DNA from: an uncultured Collinsella sp.
GTDB lineage: Bacteria; Actinomycetota; Coriobacteriia; Coriobacteriales; Coriobacteriaceae
Reading direction: 5' to 3'
NCBI GenBank assembly: GCA_902496845.1
Contig: CABVCJ010000032.1
Coordinates: 1 to 23,216, forward strand
Length of the DNA stretch: 23,216 nucleotides
Under the pieces are notes generated by a model, which searched no databases, was not told the DNA's origin, and saw nothing but the letters and a program-made list of their open reading frames with translations. Of this stretch, positions 1 through 8,597 are shown in pieces. The first letter of the stretch is position 1, and each line of letters starts with the position of its first letter. The position numbers and the translations under genes are program-made.

Positions 1-304
1 AGCCCTCGCCACAGCAAATATCGAGCAACGTCATGGGGCAGTTCGTAGACGCGGCACGTCCAGACACCCGCTCGCGCACCAGCTCGACCATCGCATCGCG
101 CAACGGCGCATAGTAACCGCGGTTCAGAAAGTCGCGACGGCTGCGTGCCTGCGACTTGGGATCGCCCATGGAGTCGCCGCTCTTGGACGAGCGCAGGAGA
201 TATAGATAGCCCTCGCGCGCACGGTCAAACCGGTGCCCACCCGCGCATGCAGCACCGCGTTCGTCATCCACCAGCGGCTCATGGCAAACGGGACACAACA
301 ACAT
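1..304 (-). CDS. rlmA: 23S rRNA (guanine-N1-)methyltransferase, RlmA family (3' end outside window)
   Basis: This is the N-terminal ~101 residues of a protein that continues beyond the left edge. It begins with a zinc-finger-like segment, C4-P-V-C7 then C20 and H24 followed by the RFDRAREGYLYLL stretch, which is the N-terminal signature of RlmA/RrmA enzymes. Near residues 92-100 comes LLDICCGEG, a SAM-binding motif I with the acidic residue before the glycine-rich loop. The family methylates N1 of a guanine in helix 35 of 23S rRNA (G745 or G748), using SAM in the cytoplasm. The start is the ATG whose reverse complement ends at 304, with TAAGGAG at 310-316 placed 5 bases before it. It is divergent from the MATE gene. 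Only about a third of the usual ~270 residues is visible, so the rRNA position cannot be fixed and a related methyltransferase is possible. Confidence 0.82.
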   Translation of the reverse strand, partial: MLLCPVCHEPLVDDERGAACAGGHRFDRAREGYLYLLRSSKSGDSMGDPKSQARSRRDFLNRGYYAPLRDAMVELVRERVSGRAASTNCPMTLLDICCGEG

Positions 305-309
305 GGCAA

Positions 310-316
310 CTCCTTA
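310..316 (-). promoter_or_regulatory. Ribosome binding site deciding the rlmA start
   Basis: TAAGGAG on the minus strand, 5 bases upstream of the ATG ending at 304. It supports that start over the upstream TTG codon in another frame. Confidence 0.6.
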
Positions 317-357
317 GCGCGAACAACACAACGCCCACCATTGTCGCACGCCTTCCC

Positions 358-421
358 CGCCTAGTCATTGGGGACGTTCTTGAATGAGTAATCGTTTTAG
401 AACGTCCCCAATGACTAGGCG
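358..421. repeat. Long perfect palindrome, REP/MITE-like
   Basis: Two perfect 23-bp inverted arms (358-380 and 399-421) flank an 18-base AT-rich loop. The arms contain TAGTCATTGGGGACGTTCT and its reverse complement. The element lies in the divergent gap between rlmA and the MATE gene. No T-tract follows on either side, so it is not an ordinary terminator. It shares GGGACGTTC with the palindrome at 12746-12803, and TAGTCATTGGG with the IS110 flank at 22827-22837. A possible -10 (TATCAT, 430-435) for the MATE gene lies just downstream. Confidence 0.85.
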
Positions 422-482
422 ATTAGGAGTATCATCGTCTGCGCAAATAAGCACAAAAGAGCATGTTAGAGATTGAGAGCGT

Positions 483-1865
483 ATGGCTGACACCGTATCT
501 AAGCACATTGACATGACCACCGGATCGCTGTGGCGCAATGTTCCCCTGTTCGCCTTCCCTGTGGCCGCCACGAGCATCTTGGAGCAACTGTCGAACCTCA
601 TCGCCACGGTCATCATCGGTAACTTCTCGGGCGACCAGGGAACCCTCGCCATGGCGGCGGTCGGCTCCAATGTCCCGCTTACCAGTCTTATGCTCAACCT
701 GTTTATTGGCATGTCGCTTGGCTCCAACGTGGTCATCGCCAACGCTATCGGCCGCAACGATCAGAACATGGTCAAACGCGCCGTCCATACCTCGATTCTT
801 ATGGCACTTGTGGGCTTTGTCGTCATTGCGCTGGGCGAGATCTTTGCCGAGCCCATGCTCGCCGCGCTCAATGTTCCCGCCGAAACCATGCCGCTCGCTT
901 CGCTCTACCTGCGCGTCTTTTTGCTCAGCATGCCCTCGATCTTGCTCTACAACTTTGAGGCCGCGATCTTCCGCTCCGTCGGCATCACCCGCATGCCGCT
1001 GCAGGCACTTGCCGTGTCCACCGTCCTCAACATTGGCCTGGATCTCATCTTTGTCCCCGTACTCCACTGGGGCGTCGCGGGCGTCGCCATCGCCACCGCT
1101 ATCGCCTACACTGTCAGCGCCGCCACGCTCTTTATCCGCCTGCTCAAGACCGACTCCGTCGTCCGCGTCACCCCGCGCGACCTGGCTATCGACCCCGTCG
1201 CCCTCAAGCGCATCGTCAAGATCGGCCTGCCCGCCGGCATCCAGAGCGCCGTCTTTGCCGTCGCCAACATCATCATCCAGTCTGCTATCAACAGCCTGGG
1301 CACCGAGGTCATGGCGGCATCGAGCGCCGCTATGAGCTTGGAGTACGTATGCTACAACCTGCTCAACAGCTTTAGCCAGGCTTGCACCACCTTTGTGGGA
1401 CAAAACCACGGTGCCCGCCAGATCGACCGCTGCACCAAAACGCTCAAGGTCTGCCTGGTCGAAGGCGGTATCGTTGCACTCACCACGATCATCGTTATTG
1501 TCGGCCTGGGACGCGAGATCTTGTCGCTGTTCAACAGCGATCCCAACATCGTCTCGATCGGCTATATCCGCGTGTGTTCGATCTTCCCGGCGTACGCCTT
1601 TAGCATGTTCTACGAAAACATGTCCGGCTACCTACGCGGCTTTGGTATCTCGCTCACGCCCGCCCTCATCACCATGATCTGCGTCTGCGGCATCCGCTTC
1701 TATTGGGTGTTCTGCGTGTTCCCGCACTTCCGCACCTTTGCGAACATCATGATGGTCTACCCCATCAGCCTGGGCACCACGGCATTCTTTATGGTCGTGG
1801 CGGTGCTACTTTGCCACCCGGCACGCACCTATCGCGCCACCCAAGCCAAAGCGACAGCCCGCTAA
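483..1865 (+). CDS. MATE family multidrug/toxin efflux transporter
   Basis: This 460-residue integral membrane protein has the MATE family's usual length and pattern of about 12 transmembrane segments in two homologous halves (roughly residues 18-180 and 240-405). It opens with SLWRNVPLFAFPVAATSILEQ, followed by SNLIATVIIGNFSGDQGTLAMAAVGS, typical of MATE TM1-TM2. The second half repeats the pattern around residues 245-320 (GLPAGIQSAVFAVANIIIQS). Such proteins export cationic or amphipathic compounds across the cytoplasmic membrane, driven by Na+ or H+. The start at 483 gives a normal N-terminus, but only a weak Shine-Dalgarno (GAGAG) precedes it. It converges on the LysR gene with a 27-base gap. 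The substrate cannot be read from the sequence. Confidence 0.93.
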   Translation: MADTVSKHIDMTTGSLWRNVPLFAFPVAATSILEQLSNLIATVIIGNFSGDQGTLAMAAVGSNVPLTSLMLNLFIGMSLGSNVVIANAIGRNDQNMVKRAVHTSILMALVGFVVIALGEIFAEPMLAALNVPAETMPLASLYLRVFLLSMPSILLYNFEAAIFRSVGITRMPLQALAVSTVLNIGLDLIFVPVLHWGVAGVAIATAIAYTVSAATLFIRLLKTDSVVRVTPRDLAIDPVALKRIVKIGLPAGIQSAVFAVANIIIQSAINSLGTEVMAASSAAMSLEYVCYNLLNSFSQACTTFVGQNHGARQIDRCTKTLKVCLVEGGIVALTTIIVIVGLGREILSLFNSDPNIVSIGYIRVCSIFPAYAFSMFYENMSGYLRGFGISLTPALITMICVCGIRFYWVFCVFPHFRTFANIMMVYPISLGTTAFFMVVAVLLCHPARTYRATQAKATAR

Positions 1866-1892
1866 ACACCGCACTCAACGCCACGCCAGTCA

Positions 1893-2759
1893 TTAATTGA
1901 CAATATGCGAGCTCATATAGTCGATAAAGTGCCTCGTGGCGATGGGCATGGTGTCCCAGCTGCGCCAGGCGGCCACCACGTCGCGCGAGGGGGCATGCAC
2001 GATGGGCCGCACACGAATATCGGCTCGCATGCCCTCCACAGTACGACGGTAGAGCATGCTCACGCCTAGGCCCTCCTCCACCATCGCCATAATGGTGTAG
2101 TCGTCGGTCACTTCACTCGTCACGTGCGGCGACAGCCCATGCGTTGCGAATGCATCGAGCACCAGACTCTGTTCGCCCTCATCCAGAAGCACAAACGGCT
2201 CGGACGCCAGGTCGGCAAGTGTCACCTTTTCCTTTGCCGTCAGCGGATGCGCGGCCGGCAACAATGCTACCAACTCATCGTGATAGACCACGCGCTTCTC
2301 GAGCCCTGCGGTAAATCCGCGTGCCGTAAAACAAAAATCAACCACGCCATCGTGTACCCATTGAGCGTTGCGCGTGTAATCGCCCTGCTTGAGGGTGAAG
2401 CGTACGCCCGGGTGCAGCGCACCAAAGTCGCGGATCACACGCGGCAGCACGGTACGACTCACATTGGTAAACGTCGCGATGCGAATATCGGTCGACGAAA
2501 GCCCCAGCAGCTCCTGGCGCTTGCCCTCAAGCTCGGCCTCGGCGGTCACGATCTGGCGCAGGTACGGCATATATTGTTTACCGTCGCGCGTAAGCGAAAC
2601 GCCCTGCTTTCCGCGCTCGATAAGCGTGGTACCCAGCTCGCGCTCGAGCGCCTTGACGGCCTGGCTCACCGCACTTTGCGTATAGCCCAACTCGTCCGCC
2701 GCGCCCTTAAGACTGCCGCAATCGACCACCATACAAACAATCTGATACCGCGATGCCAT
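1893..2759 (-). CDS. LysR family transcriptional regulator
   Basis: A 288-residue protein of normal LysR length. Residues ~4-62 form the winged helix-turn-helix, with GSLKGAADELGYTQSAVSQA as the recognition region and LERELGTTLIERG as the linker start. Residues ~90-285 are a periplasmic-binding-protein-like effector domain, with a typical segment TDIRIATFTNVSRTVLPRV. It is divergent from the EamA permease at 2918 across a 158-bp gap that contains a perfect 13-bp palindrome, the usual arrangement for a LysR protein controlling its own gene and the divergent one. The 3' end faces the MATE gene, which could be a second target. The effector is unknown. Confidence 0.93.
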   Translation of the reverse strand: MASRYQIVCMVVDCGSLKGAADELGYTQSAVSQAVKALERELGTTLIERGKQGVSLTRDGKQYMPYLRQIVTAEAELEGKRQELLGLSSTDIRIATFTNVSRTVLPRVIRDFGALHPGVRFTLKQGDYTRNAQWVHDGVVDFCFTARGFTAGLEKRVVYHDELVALLPAAHPLTAKEKVTLADLASEPFVLLDEGEQSLVLDAFATHGLSPHVTSEVTDDYTIMAMVEEGLGVSMLYRRTVEGMRADIRVRPIVHAPSRDVVAAWRSWDTMPIATRHFIDYMSSHIVN

Positions 2760-2807
2760 CGTGCCTCCACATCAATGCAGCCGTAAAACGTTTTGCCAGC
2801 GCTTTTC

Positions 2808-2820
2808 CTAATGACATTAG
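2808..2820. promoter_or_regulatory. Candidate LysR operator palindrome
   Basis: CTAATGACATTAG is a perfect 13-bp dyad (6-bp arms, central A) in the gap between the divergent lysR and eamA genes. LysR proteins bind short dyads here, although the spacing does not give an exact T-N11-A box. Confidence 0.45.
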
Positions 2821-2917
2821 CATTTCTTAATCATACTGAAGATACATTCGCTTTACTACATCCACATCTGGGAGCAGAATCCTTTTTACGAAACCGTTCT
2901 GTAACAAAAGGAGTCCC

Positions 2918-3820
2918 ATGGATCGCAAAAAAGCAATCGCGCTCTCATTTTCCGTTCCCGTCGCATGGGGCTTTTCGTACCCCCTCATGAAGATCGGCAT
3001 GGACAGTATGAACGCCACGAGCATCGTTGCGCTGCGCTGCATCATCGCCTTTGTGGCTTGCCTGCTGCTCTTCCACAAGCGCGCTTTCCGCATCAACCGC
3101 GACCTTATGGTCCGCGCTGCCATCATCGGCGCCATTATGGCAACCGAACTCACCTGCATGTGCCTGGGCTCCAGCCTCACCTCCGCCTCCACCGCCGGCT
3201 TTTTGCAGAGCCTGACGGTCGTGATCGTGCCGTTTGCCAACGCCGCCCTGCTGCGTCGTGCCCCCGAGCGCAAAGTGCTCATCGGCACCGCCATCGTCAC
3301 CTGCGGTATGTTGCTGCTCTCGGGCGCCGACTTTACCAGCCTGAACCCGGGCGCGCTCATCATGCTGCTCTCCGCTTTTGTCTATGCCGGCCACATCATT
3401 GTGGCGAAGCGCTTTGTCGAAGATGTCGATCCGCTGGCTCTAGGCGTTTGGCAGCTGGGCTTCGGCGGCTTATTCTCGGGTATCGCCGCATTCACATTTG
3501 GCGGTTTCACGCTTCCCGGCACGCCTAGCGAGATTGTCGTTGTCGTCACGCTCGCACTCATCTGCTCTGCCTATGGCTTTATCACCCAAACGCTCGTGCA
3601 GCCCCACGTGCCTGCCGAGACCACCGGCTTCGCCTTCTCGCTCGAGCCGGTATGCTCCGCCCTCTTCTCGTTCTTCCTGGTCGGCGAGGTCCTGAGCCCC
3701 ATCGCCTTCTTTGGCGCCGCCCTCATCCTCACCGGCGTCATGGTGGCAACCGTCGAACTTCCGCACCTTCGCACACATGGACAGGCTCGCATGGCAGGAG
3801 CGCCCGAGCACGTCTCGTAG
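2918..3820 (+). CDS. DMT superfamily (EamA) permease
   Basis: A 300-residue membrane protein with two EamA repeats (about residues 8-138 and 147-284) and about ten transmembrane helices, the usual drug/metabolite transporter layout. Recognisable pieces are VAWGFSYPLMKIGMDSM in TM1, ALRCIIAFVACLLLF, and the second-repeat ending EPVCSALFSFFLVGEVLSPI, which carries the conserved E-P...GE pattern. Family members usually export amino acids or metabolites. AAAAGGAG at 2906-2913 precedes the ATG by 4 bases. It is divergent from the LysR regulator, which probably controls it. An 88-bp gap separates it from ung, which has its own ribosome binding site. The substrate is unknown. Confidence 0.92.
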   Translation: MDRKKAIALSFSVPVAWGFSYPLMKIGMDSMNATSIVALRCIIAFVACLLLFHKRAFRINRDLMVRAAIIGAIMATELTCMCLGSSLTSASTAGFLQSLTVVIVPFANAALLRRAPERKVLIGTAIVTCGMLLLSGADFTSLNPGALIMLLSAFVYAGHIIVAKRFVEDVDPLALGVWQLGFGGLFSGIAAFTFGGFTLPGTPSEIVVVVTLALICSAYGFITQTLVQPHVPAETTGFAFSLEPVCSALFSFFLVGEVLSPIAFFGAALILTGVMVATVELPHLRTHGQARMAGAPEHVS

Positions 3821-3908
3821 ACCCCACTCCTTATGCAGCCGCGGCATAAAGGTCACCGGTGCGCCTTTACAATAGATGCCAACAGAGCATCTGCCATAAA
3901 GGAGCCCC

Positions 3909-4634
3909 ATGGACACCGCAACTCGCGACCGCAACATAGCAACTTGGTTGGGCGATGCGCCGCAGCCGGTACGTGACACTACGAACCAGCTGCTCGAGCG
4001 CATCGCCCTTTTGCGTGCCGAGCAGACCATCTACCCGGCACAAGACGACATCCTCAATGCCCTCGCCTATACGCCGGCCGACCAGGTCAAGGTTGTCATC
4101 CTGGGTCAAGACCCCTATCACGGGCCCAACCAGGCCATGGGGCTGTCGTTCTCGGTCCCTGCGACGCAAACCAAGTTGCCGCCGAGCCTGCGCAACATCT
4201 ATAAGGAGCTCAAAGCCGATCTGAGTTGCCCCATTCCCGCCACGGGAGACCTAACCCCATGGGCACAACAGGGCGTCCTGCTCCTCAACACCACGCTCAC
4301 CGTGCGCGAGCATGCCGCGAACTCGCACGCCAAGCTGGGCTGGAGCACGCTCACCGACTACGTTATCGAACGCTGCTGCCAGCTGCCCCAGCCGGTAGTC
4401 TTTTTGGCATGGGGCCGCTTTGCCCAGCAGATGGTCGAAGGTAAGCTCGCCGCGACCGGCGCGGGCAAGGCGACCGGCAAGTTCTGCCTGGCCTCCACGC
4501 ACCCCTCGCCGCTTTCGGCCAATCGTGCCACGGCAGAACTCCCCGCCTTTATGGGGTCGCGCCCCTTCTCGGCAGCCAATCGGCTACTCGAACAGCACGG
4601 CTCGACCCCCGTCAACTGGACTTGCCTCGGCTAA
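3909..4634 (+). CDS. ung: Uracil-DNA glycosylase, family 1
   Basis: A 241-residue cytoplasmic base-excision repair enzyme that removes uracil from DNA. The water-activating motif GQDPYHG places the catalytic Asp at residue 68. It is followed by the uracil-binding GLSFSV, the LLNTTLTVREH segment, and the DNA-intercalation motif HPSPLSA at residues 198-204, whose His is the second catalytic residue. Length and motif spacing match E. coli Ung. AAAGGAG at 3898-3904 supports the start. It ends at a bidirectional terminator shared with the convergent SDR gene. A TACAAT at about 3869 could be its own -10. Confidence 0.97.
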   Translation: MDTATRDRNIATWLGDAPQPVRDTTNQLLERIALLRAEQTIYPAQDDILNALAYTPADQVKVVILGQDPYHGPNQAMGLSFSVPATQTKLPPSLRNIYKELKADLSCPIPATGDLTPWAQQGVLLLNTTLTVREHAANSHAKLGWSTLTDYVIERCCQLPQPVVFLAWGRFAQQMVEGKLAATGAGKATGKFCLASTHPSPLSANRATAELPAFMGSRPFSAANRLLEQHGSTPVNWTCLG

Positions 4635-4649
4635 AAATCGATACATCAA

Positions 4650-4683
4650 AAACGCGCCCGACGGCTTTCCATCAGGCGCGTTT
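4650..4683. terminator. Bidirectional terminator between ung and the SDR gene
   Basis: AAACGCGCC (4650-4658) and GGCGCGTTT (4675-4683) form a 9-bp stem between convergent stop codons. There is an A-run on the left and TTTCC on the right, so the hairpin can serve both strands. Confidence 0.75.
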
Positions 4684-4684
4684 C

Positions 4685-5365
4685 CTATTCGGGCCAAATA
4701 AATTGTGTGCGGCCGGCCTCGCCGCCATCGATCAGCAGGCTCTGCCCGGTCATAAACCGGTTGGTCACGCCCACAAAGTAGATCCACTCGGCGATCTCTT
4801 GGGCGGTGGCCCAGCGCTTAAGCGGCGTGAGCTCCATAATCTGGCTCCACAGGTGTTCGTCTTCCATCACGCAACGGTTGAGCGGCGTGATAACGCCACC
4901 CGGGTCCACACTGTTGGCAATGGCCTGCGGTGCTAGGCGGTTTGCAAGGTTTTTGGTGTAGGCGATAACGCCGCCCTTGCTGGCGGCATAGGCGGGAAAC
5001 TCCGATCCCGTATGCCCGCTCGCCGACCCCACATTGACCACGGATTTAATAGCCGGCGCCGGCTTGGCGGCAAGCCCCTCCCCCACAAAGGCGTAACGCT
5101 CGGTCACGCTGATGGTGCCACACAGGTTGGGGGCGATGTCGTCGGCCGAATCCTGCGTGCCGGCAACGTTCACGATTACCTGGGGTTCAAGGTCGTCTGG
5201 AAACGCGTCCGGCTTGCGGACATCAACGATCAGATGGCGGTAGCGCTCGCGTTCGATCGCCGCCGGCAGCAGATCAAAGCCCACGACCTCGTGGCCCTCG
5301 TCCAAAAAGCGCTGCACGCACGCGGCCCCGATACCACCCGAAGCGCCCGTGATCAAAACCCGCAT
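4685..5365 (-). CDS. SDR family NAD(P)-dependent oxidoreductase
   Basis: A 226-residue classical short-chain dehydrogenase, slightly shorter than the usual ~250. TGASGGIG at residues 6-13 is the cofactor-binding glycine motif. Asp31 after the second beta strand (VVGFDL) favours NAD(H) over NADP(H). VNVAG at 65-69 is the structural NAG-like motif, and S114, Y126 and K130 (Y-A-A-S-K) form the active site. The C-terminus has the usual TGQSLLIDGG. It lies 9 bases downstream of the VUT transporter on the same strand, so the two are probably co-transcribed. The substrate cannot be assigned: gut Actinobacteria carry hydroxysteroid dehydrogenases of this fold, but nothing here proves that. Confidence 0.93.
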   Translation of the reverse strand: MRVLITGASGGIGAACVQRFLDEGHEVVGFDLLPAAIERERYRHLIVDVRKPDAFPDDLEPQVIVNVAGTQDSADDIAPNLCGTISVTERYAFVGEGLAAKPAPAIKSVVNVGSASGHTGSEFPAYAASKGGVIAYTKNLANRLAPQAIANSVDPGGVITPLNRCVMEDEHLWSQIMELTPLKRWATAQEIAEWIYFVGVTNRFMTGQSLLIDGGEAGRTQFIWPE

Positions 5366-5374
5366 ACTTGCTCC

Positions 5375-6097
5375 TTAGGCGGTTGCATGGCGCTCGAGGT
5401 ACTCGGCGCCCACGTTCTCGCGCTCCCAGCCGCGCACGACCTTGTAGCCCACGGGGCTCAGAAAAACCTCGCACAGCAGCTCGGCAACAGCGCCGGTCAG
5501 CGAGCACATAAGAACCTGCACCCAGGTCCAACCAAAGAACGTGTGGCTCACCACAATGGCAAAGACCAAGTTGTCGATAAACTGGCCAACACCCGTGGAC
5601 ACATAGGAGCGGAAGGCGAAGCTCGCAAAGTTATTCTTTTTGAGCATACGACCGAGCGACTGGTTGAGTGTGGAGTTAACCACGGCAGAAACGAGCATTG
5701 CCAGCGAAGAACCAAGCACCACGTACCAGGTGCCGCCGATGGTGGCGTTAAGGGCAGTGTTGACCTCGATCATGCCGGTGTCGTAGTAGGCGCCCCACAT
5801 ACCGGGCGTGAGCGAGCATGCCCAAAAGCACAGGCTCACGGCCAGGTTGACCAGCAGCGCGAGGATAGAGATTTTGATGGATGCCTTGGCGCCAAAGCGC
5901 TTGCAGATCATGTCCTGGCACAAAAACGAAACCCAGCTCACCACAAAGCCGCAATCGAGTGCCAGATACGGCAGGCTGATGAGCTCTTTGTTGGCCAGCA
6001 GGTTCATCATGATGACACTCACGAAAAACAGCGAAACCGTTGCCGCGGGAATGCTCCGCAACAGGACCTTGTAGTCCTCCATGACCTTCTTGATCAT
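5375..6097 (-). CDS. VUT family / queuosine precursor transporter (YhhQ-like)
   Basis: A 240-residue membrane protein with about six or seven hydrophobic segments. MNLLANKELI near residue 32 and LCQDMICKRFGAKASIK near 60-75 are features of the YhhQ/DUF165 family, whose characterised members import queuosine precursors (preQ0, preQ1, queuine) for tRNA modification. Its own promoter (6183-6211) and an ~80-base structured leader precede it. The ribosome binding site is AAAGGAG at 6104-6110, 6 bases before the ATG. No queuosine biosynthesis gene is in the window. The family name is fairly secure; the exact cargo is inferred. Confidence 0.87.
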   Translation of the reverse strand: MIKKVMEDYKVLLRSIPAATVSLFFVSVIMMNLLANKELISLPYLALDCGFVVSWVSFLCQDMICKRFGAKASIKISILALLVNLAVSLCFWACSLTPGMWGAYYDTGMIEVNTALNATIGGTWYVVLGSSLAMLVSAVVNSTLNQSLGRMLKKNNFASFAFRSYVSTGVGQFIDNLVFAIVVSHTFFGWTWVQVLMCSLTGAVAELLCEVFLSPVGYKVVRGWERENVGAEYLERHATA

Positions 6098-6103
6098 TAT
6101 GTA

Positions 6104-6154
6104 CTCCTTTGGTTTTAGGTTTAACGAGCAGGATATCGGACCCGAACTGCTCGG
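6104..6154 (-). promoter_or_regulatory. Structured 5' leader of the VUT transporter, candidate preQ1-type element
   Basis: Read on the minus strand, CGAGCAG and CTGCTCG form a perfect 7-bp stem (6148-6154 with 6126-6132) around a 15-base loop beginning UUCGGGUCC. An A-rich tail containing ACCUAAAACC follows and runs directly into the AAAGGAG ribosome binding site. GGGU in the loop could pair with ACCU in the tail, giving an H-type pseudoknot as in preQ1-I riboswitches. A competing hairpin, CCGA/UCGG, overlaps the 5' arm. The loop does not match the known preQ1-I consensus, so this is a structural candidate only. Confidence 0.35.
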
Positions 6155-6182
6155 ACGCCCCGGTCTTGAGACGACGGTGGGT

Positions 6183-6211
6183 ATGATAGCCGCTCACACG
6201 GCATCAGGCAA
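6183..6211 (-). promoter_or_regulatory. Sigma70-type promoter for the VUT-SDR operon
   Basis: On the minus strand TTGCCT (6206-6211) and TATCAT (6183-6188) are separated by exactly 17 bases. The predicted start near 6176 gives an ~79-base leader. It lies immediately after the prfC terminator. Confidence 0.6.
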
Positions 6212-6217
6212 GCAAAC

Positions 6218-6247
6218 GGCGCGGCAGCCCCGCAGGGCCACCGCGCC
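6218..6247 (-). terminator. Terminator of prfC
   Basis: GGCGCGG (minus strand, 6241-6247) pairs with CCGCGCC (6218-6224), and the stem is extended inside by GCCC/GGGC pairing. GTTTGCTTG follows as a modest T-rich tract. It begins six bases after the prfC stop. Confidence 0.75.
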
Positions 6248-6253
6248 GATGCG

Positions 6254-7867
<1,614 letters not shown>

Positions 7868-7914
7868 GCGGATCCTTTCTTGCATTGAGTGCATTACGTC
7901 GTTGTAACCGCACT

Positions 7915-7920
7915 ATTGTA
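7915..7920 (-). promoter_or_regulatory. Probable -10 element of prfC
   Basis: TACAAT on the minus strand, about 48 bases before the chosen ATG. No convincing -35 lies 16-18 bases upstream. Confidence 0.4.
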
Positions 7921-8012
7921 GCCGCGAAATCTCGCTCTAGGGCGCCTATCAGGACAAATTCATCAGTCAGAACGTGAACGGCTAGTTATCGAAAGTATTC
8001 TGCAGCAGACTG

Positions 8013-8067
8013 TCTCAATCTGTAACAGCAGGCGACCCAAAACGGACCCAGATGTTACAGATTGAGA
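8013..8067. repeat. Intergenic palindrome, REP-like
   Basis: TCTCAATCTGTAACA (8013-8027) and its exact reverse complement TGTTACAGATTGAGA (8053-8067) flank a 25-base centre containing GACCCAAAACGGACCC. No T-tract follows. It sits in the middle of a divergent gap, too far from either gene to be a normal terminator. Confidence 0.8.
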
Positions 8068-8115
8068 TTGTTTTGGAGCAAGCGCGGCGCCGATGGTCTA
8101 TTCCACATTTAGCTC

Positions 8116-8145
8116 TTGCATAACTGTGCATAGTGTATATATACT
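8116..8145 (+). promoter_or_regulatory. Promoter of the GntR-ABC operon
   Basis: TTGCAT (8116-8121) and TATACT (8140-8145) are spaced by 18 bases. The -10 overlaps the left arm of the palindromic operator, as expected for autorepression. Confidence 0.6.
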
Positions 8146-8166
8146 GTGCTTACCGGTTATATACAC
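8133..8166. promoter_or_regulatory. Palindromic operator for the YtrA-type repressor
   Basis: GTGTATATA (8133-8141) and its exact reverse complement TATATACAC (8158-8166), separated by 16 bases. The element overlaps the -10 and start region and lies 28 bases before the regulator gene. YtrA-subfamily GntR proteins typically bind this kind of spaced dyad upstream of their own operon. Confidence 0.65.
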
Positions 8167-8193
8167 GTGTAGCCCAACAGCTAAGGAGCCGCT

Positions 8194-8574
8194 GTGGACA
8201 CCATCCTATCCAATTCGAGCGATAAGCCCATCTACGAACAGATATCCTCGCAGGTCAAAGCTCAAATCCTTTCGGGCACGCTCACTGCGGGAGCCAAACT
8301 CCCCAGCATCCGTGCACTCGCGAGCGACCTGGGTGTGAGCGTCATCACCACCAAGCGCGCCTACGCCGACCTAGAGCAACTCGGGTTTATCTGCACCGTG
8401 CAGGGCAAGGGCTGCTTTGTTGCCGAGGGCAACCAGGAACTCTTGCGCGAAAACCAGCTCTGCCATATCGAAGAGCTACTTGCGAAAGCGGCGAGCCAAG
8501 CCGAAACCCTGGGCGTCACGCGCGACAAACTGCACGAGATGCTCGACCTGGTAGCCCCCGAAACCATGCAGTAG
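8194..8574 (+). CDS. GntR family regulator, YtrA subfamily
   Basis: This 126-residue protein has a GntR winged helix and almost no effector domain, which is the YtrA subfamily layout. KPIYEQISSQVKAQILSGTL (11-30) leads into the helix-turn-helix at about residues 37-61 (LPSIRALASDLGVSVITTKRA), followed by GKGCFVA and a short C-terminal dimerisation helix to 126. The start is GTG at 8194 with TAAGGAG at 8182-8188. Such proteins repress the ABC transporter encoded downstream, typically responding to cell-envelope stress. The palindrome at 8133-8166 is the likely binding site. The ATPase gene follows after 23 bases. Confidence 0.93.
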   Translation: MDTILSNSSDKPIYEQISSQVKAQILSGTLTAGAKLPSIRALASDLGVSVITTKRAYADLEQLGFICTVQGKGCFVAEGNQELLRENQLCHIEELLAKAASQAETLGVTRDKLHEMLDLVAPETMQ

Positions 8575-8597
8575 CCATCTGCAAGAAAGGCTATACC

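Larger units (their letters stand above)
7868..8193. other. Divergent intergenic region between prfC and the GntR gene
   Basis: This 326-base gap has no supportable gene. It holds a probable prfC -10 (7915-7920), a 15-bp-arm palindrome (8013-8067), and the promoter and operator of the GntR operon (8116-8166). Confidence 0.7.

Noticed and set aside
432..1409. Long open frame on the minus strand opposite the MATE gene
   Set aside because: It is rich in D, G, H and K, with no domain, and is fully antisense to a clear transporter; typical of GC-rich codon shadows.
3830..3847. Short TTATGC/GCATAA hairpin after the EamA gene
   Set aside because: Only 6 bp with no T-tract; too weak to call a terminator.
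5012..6118. 368-codon plus-strand open frame opposite the SDR and VUT genes
   Set aside because: Spans two real genes antisense and shows low-complexity composition with no recognisable motif.
7868..7894. Upstream prfC start (nine extra residues)
   Set aside because: The ATG at 7867 has the better ribosome binding site and fits the family N-terminus.
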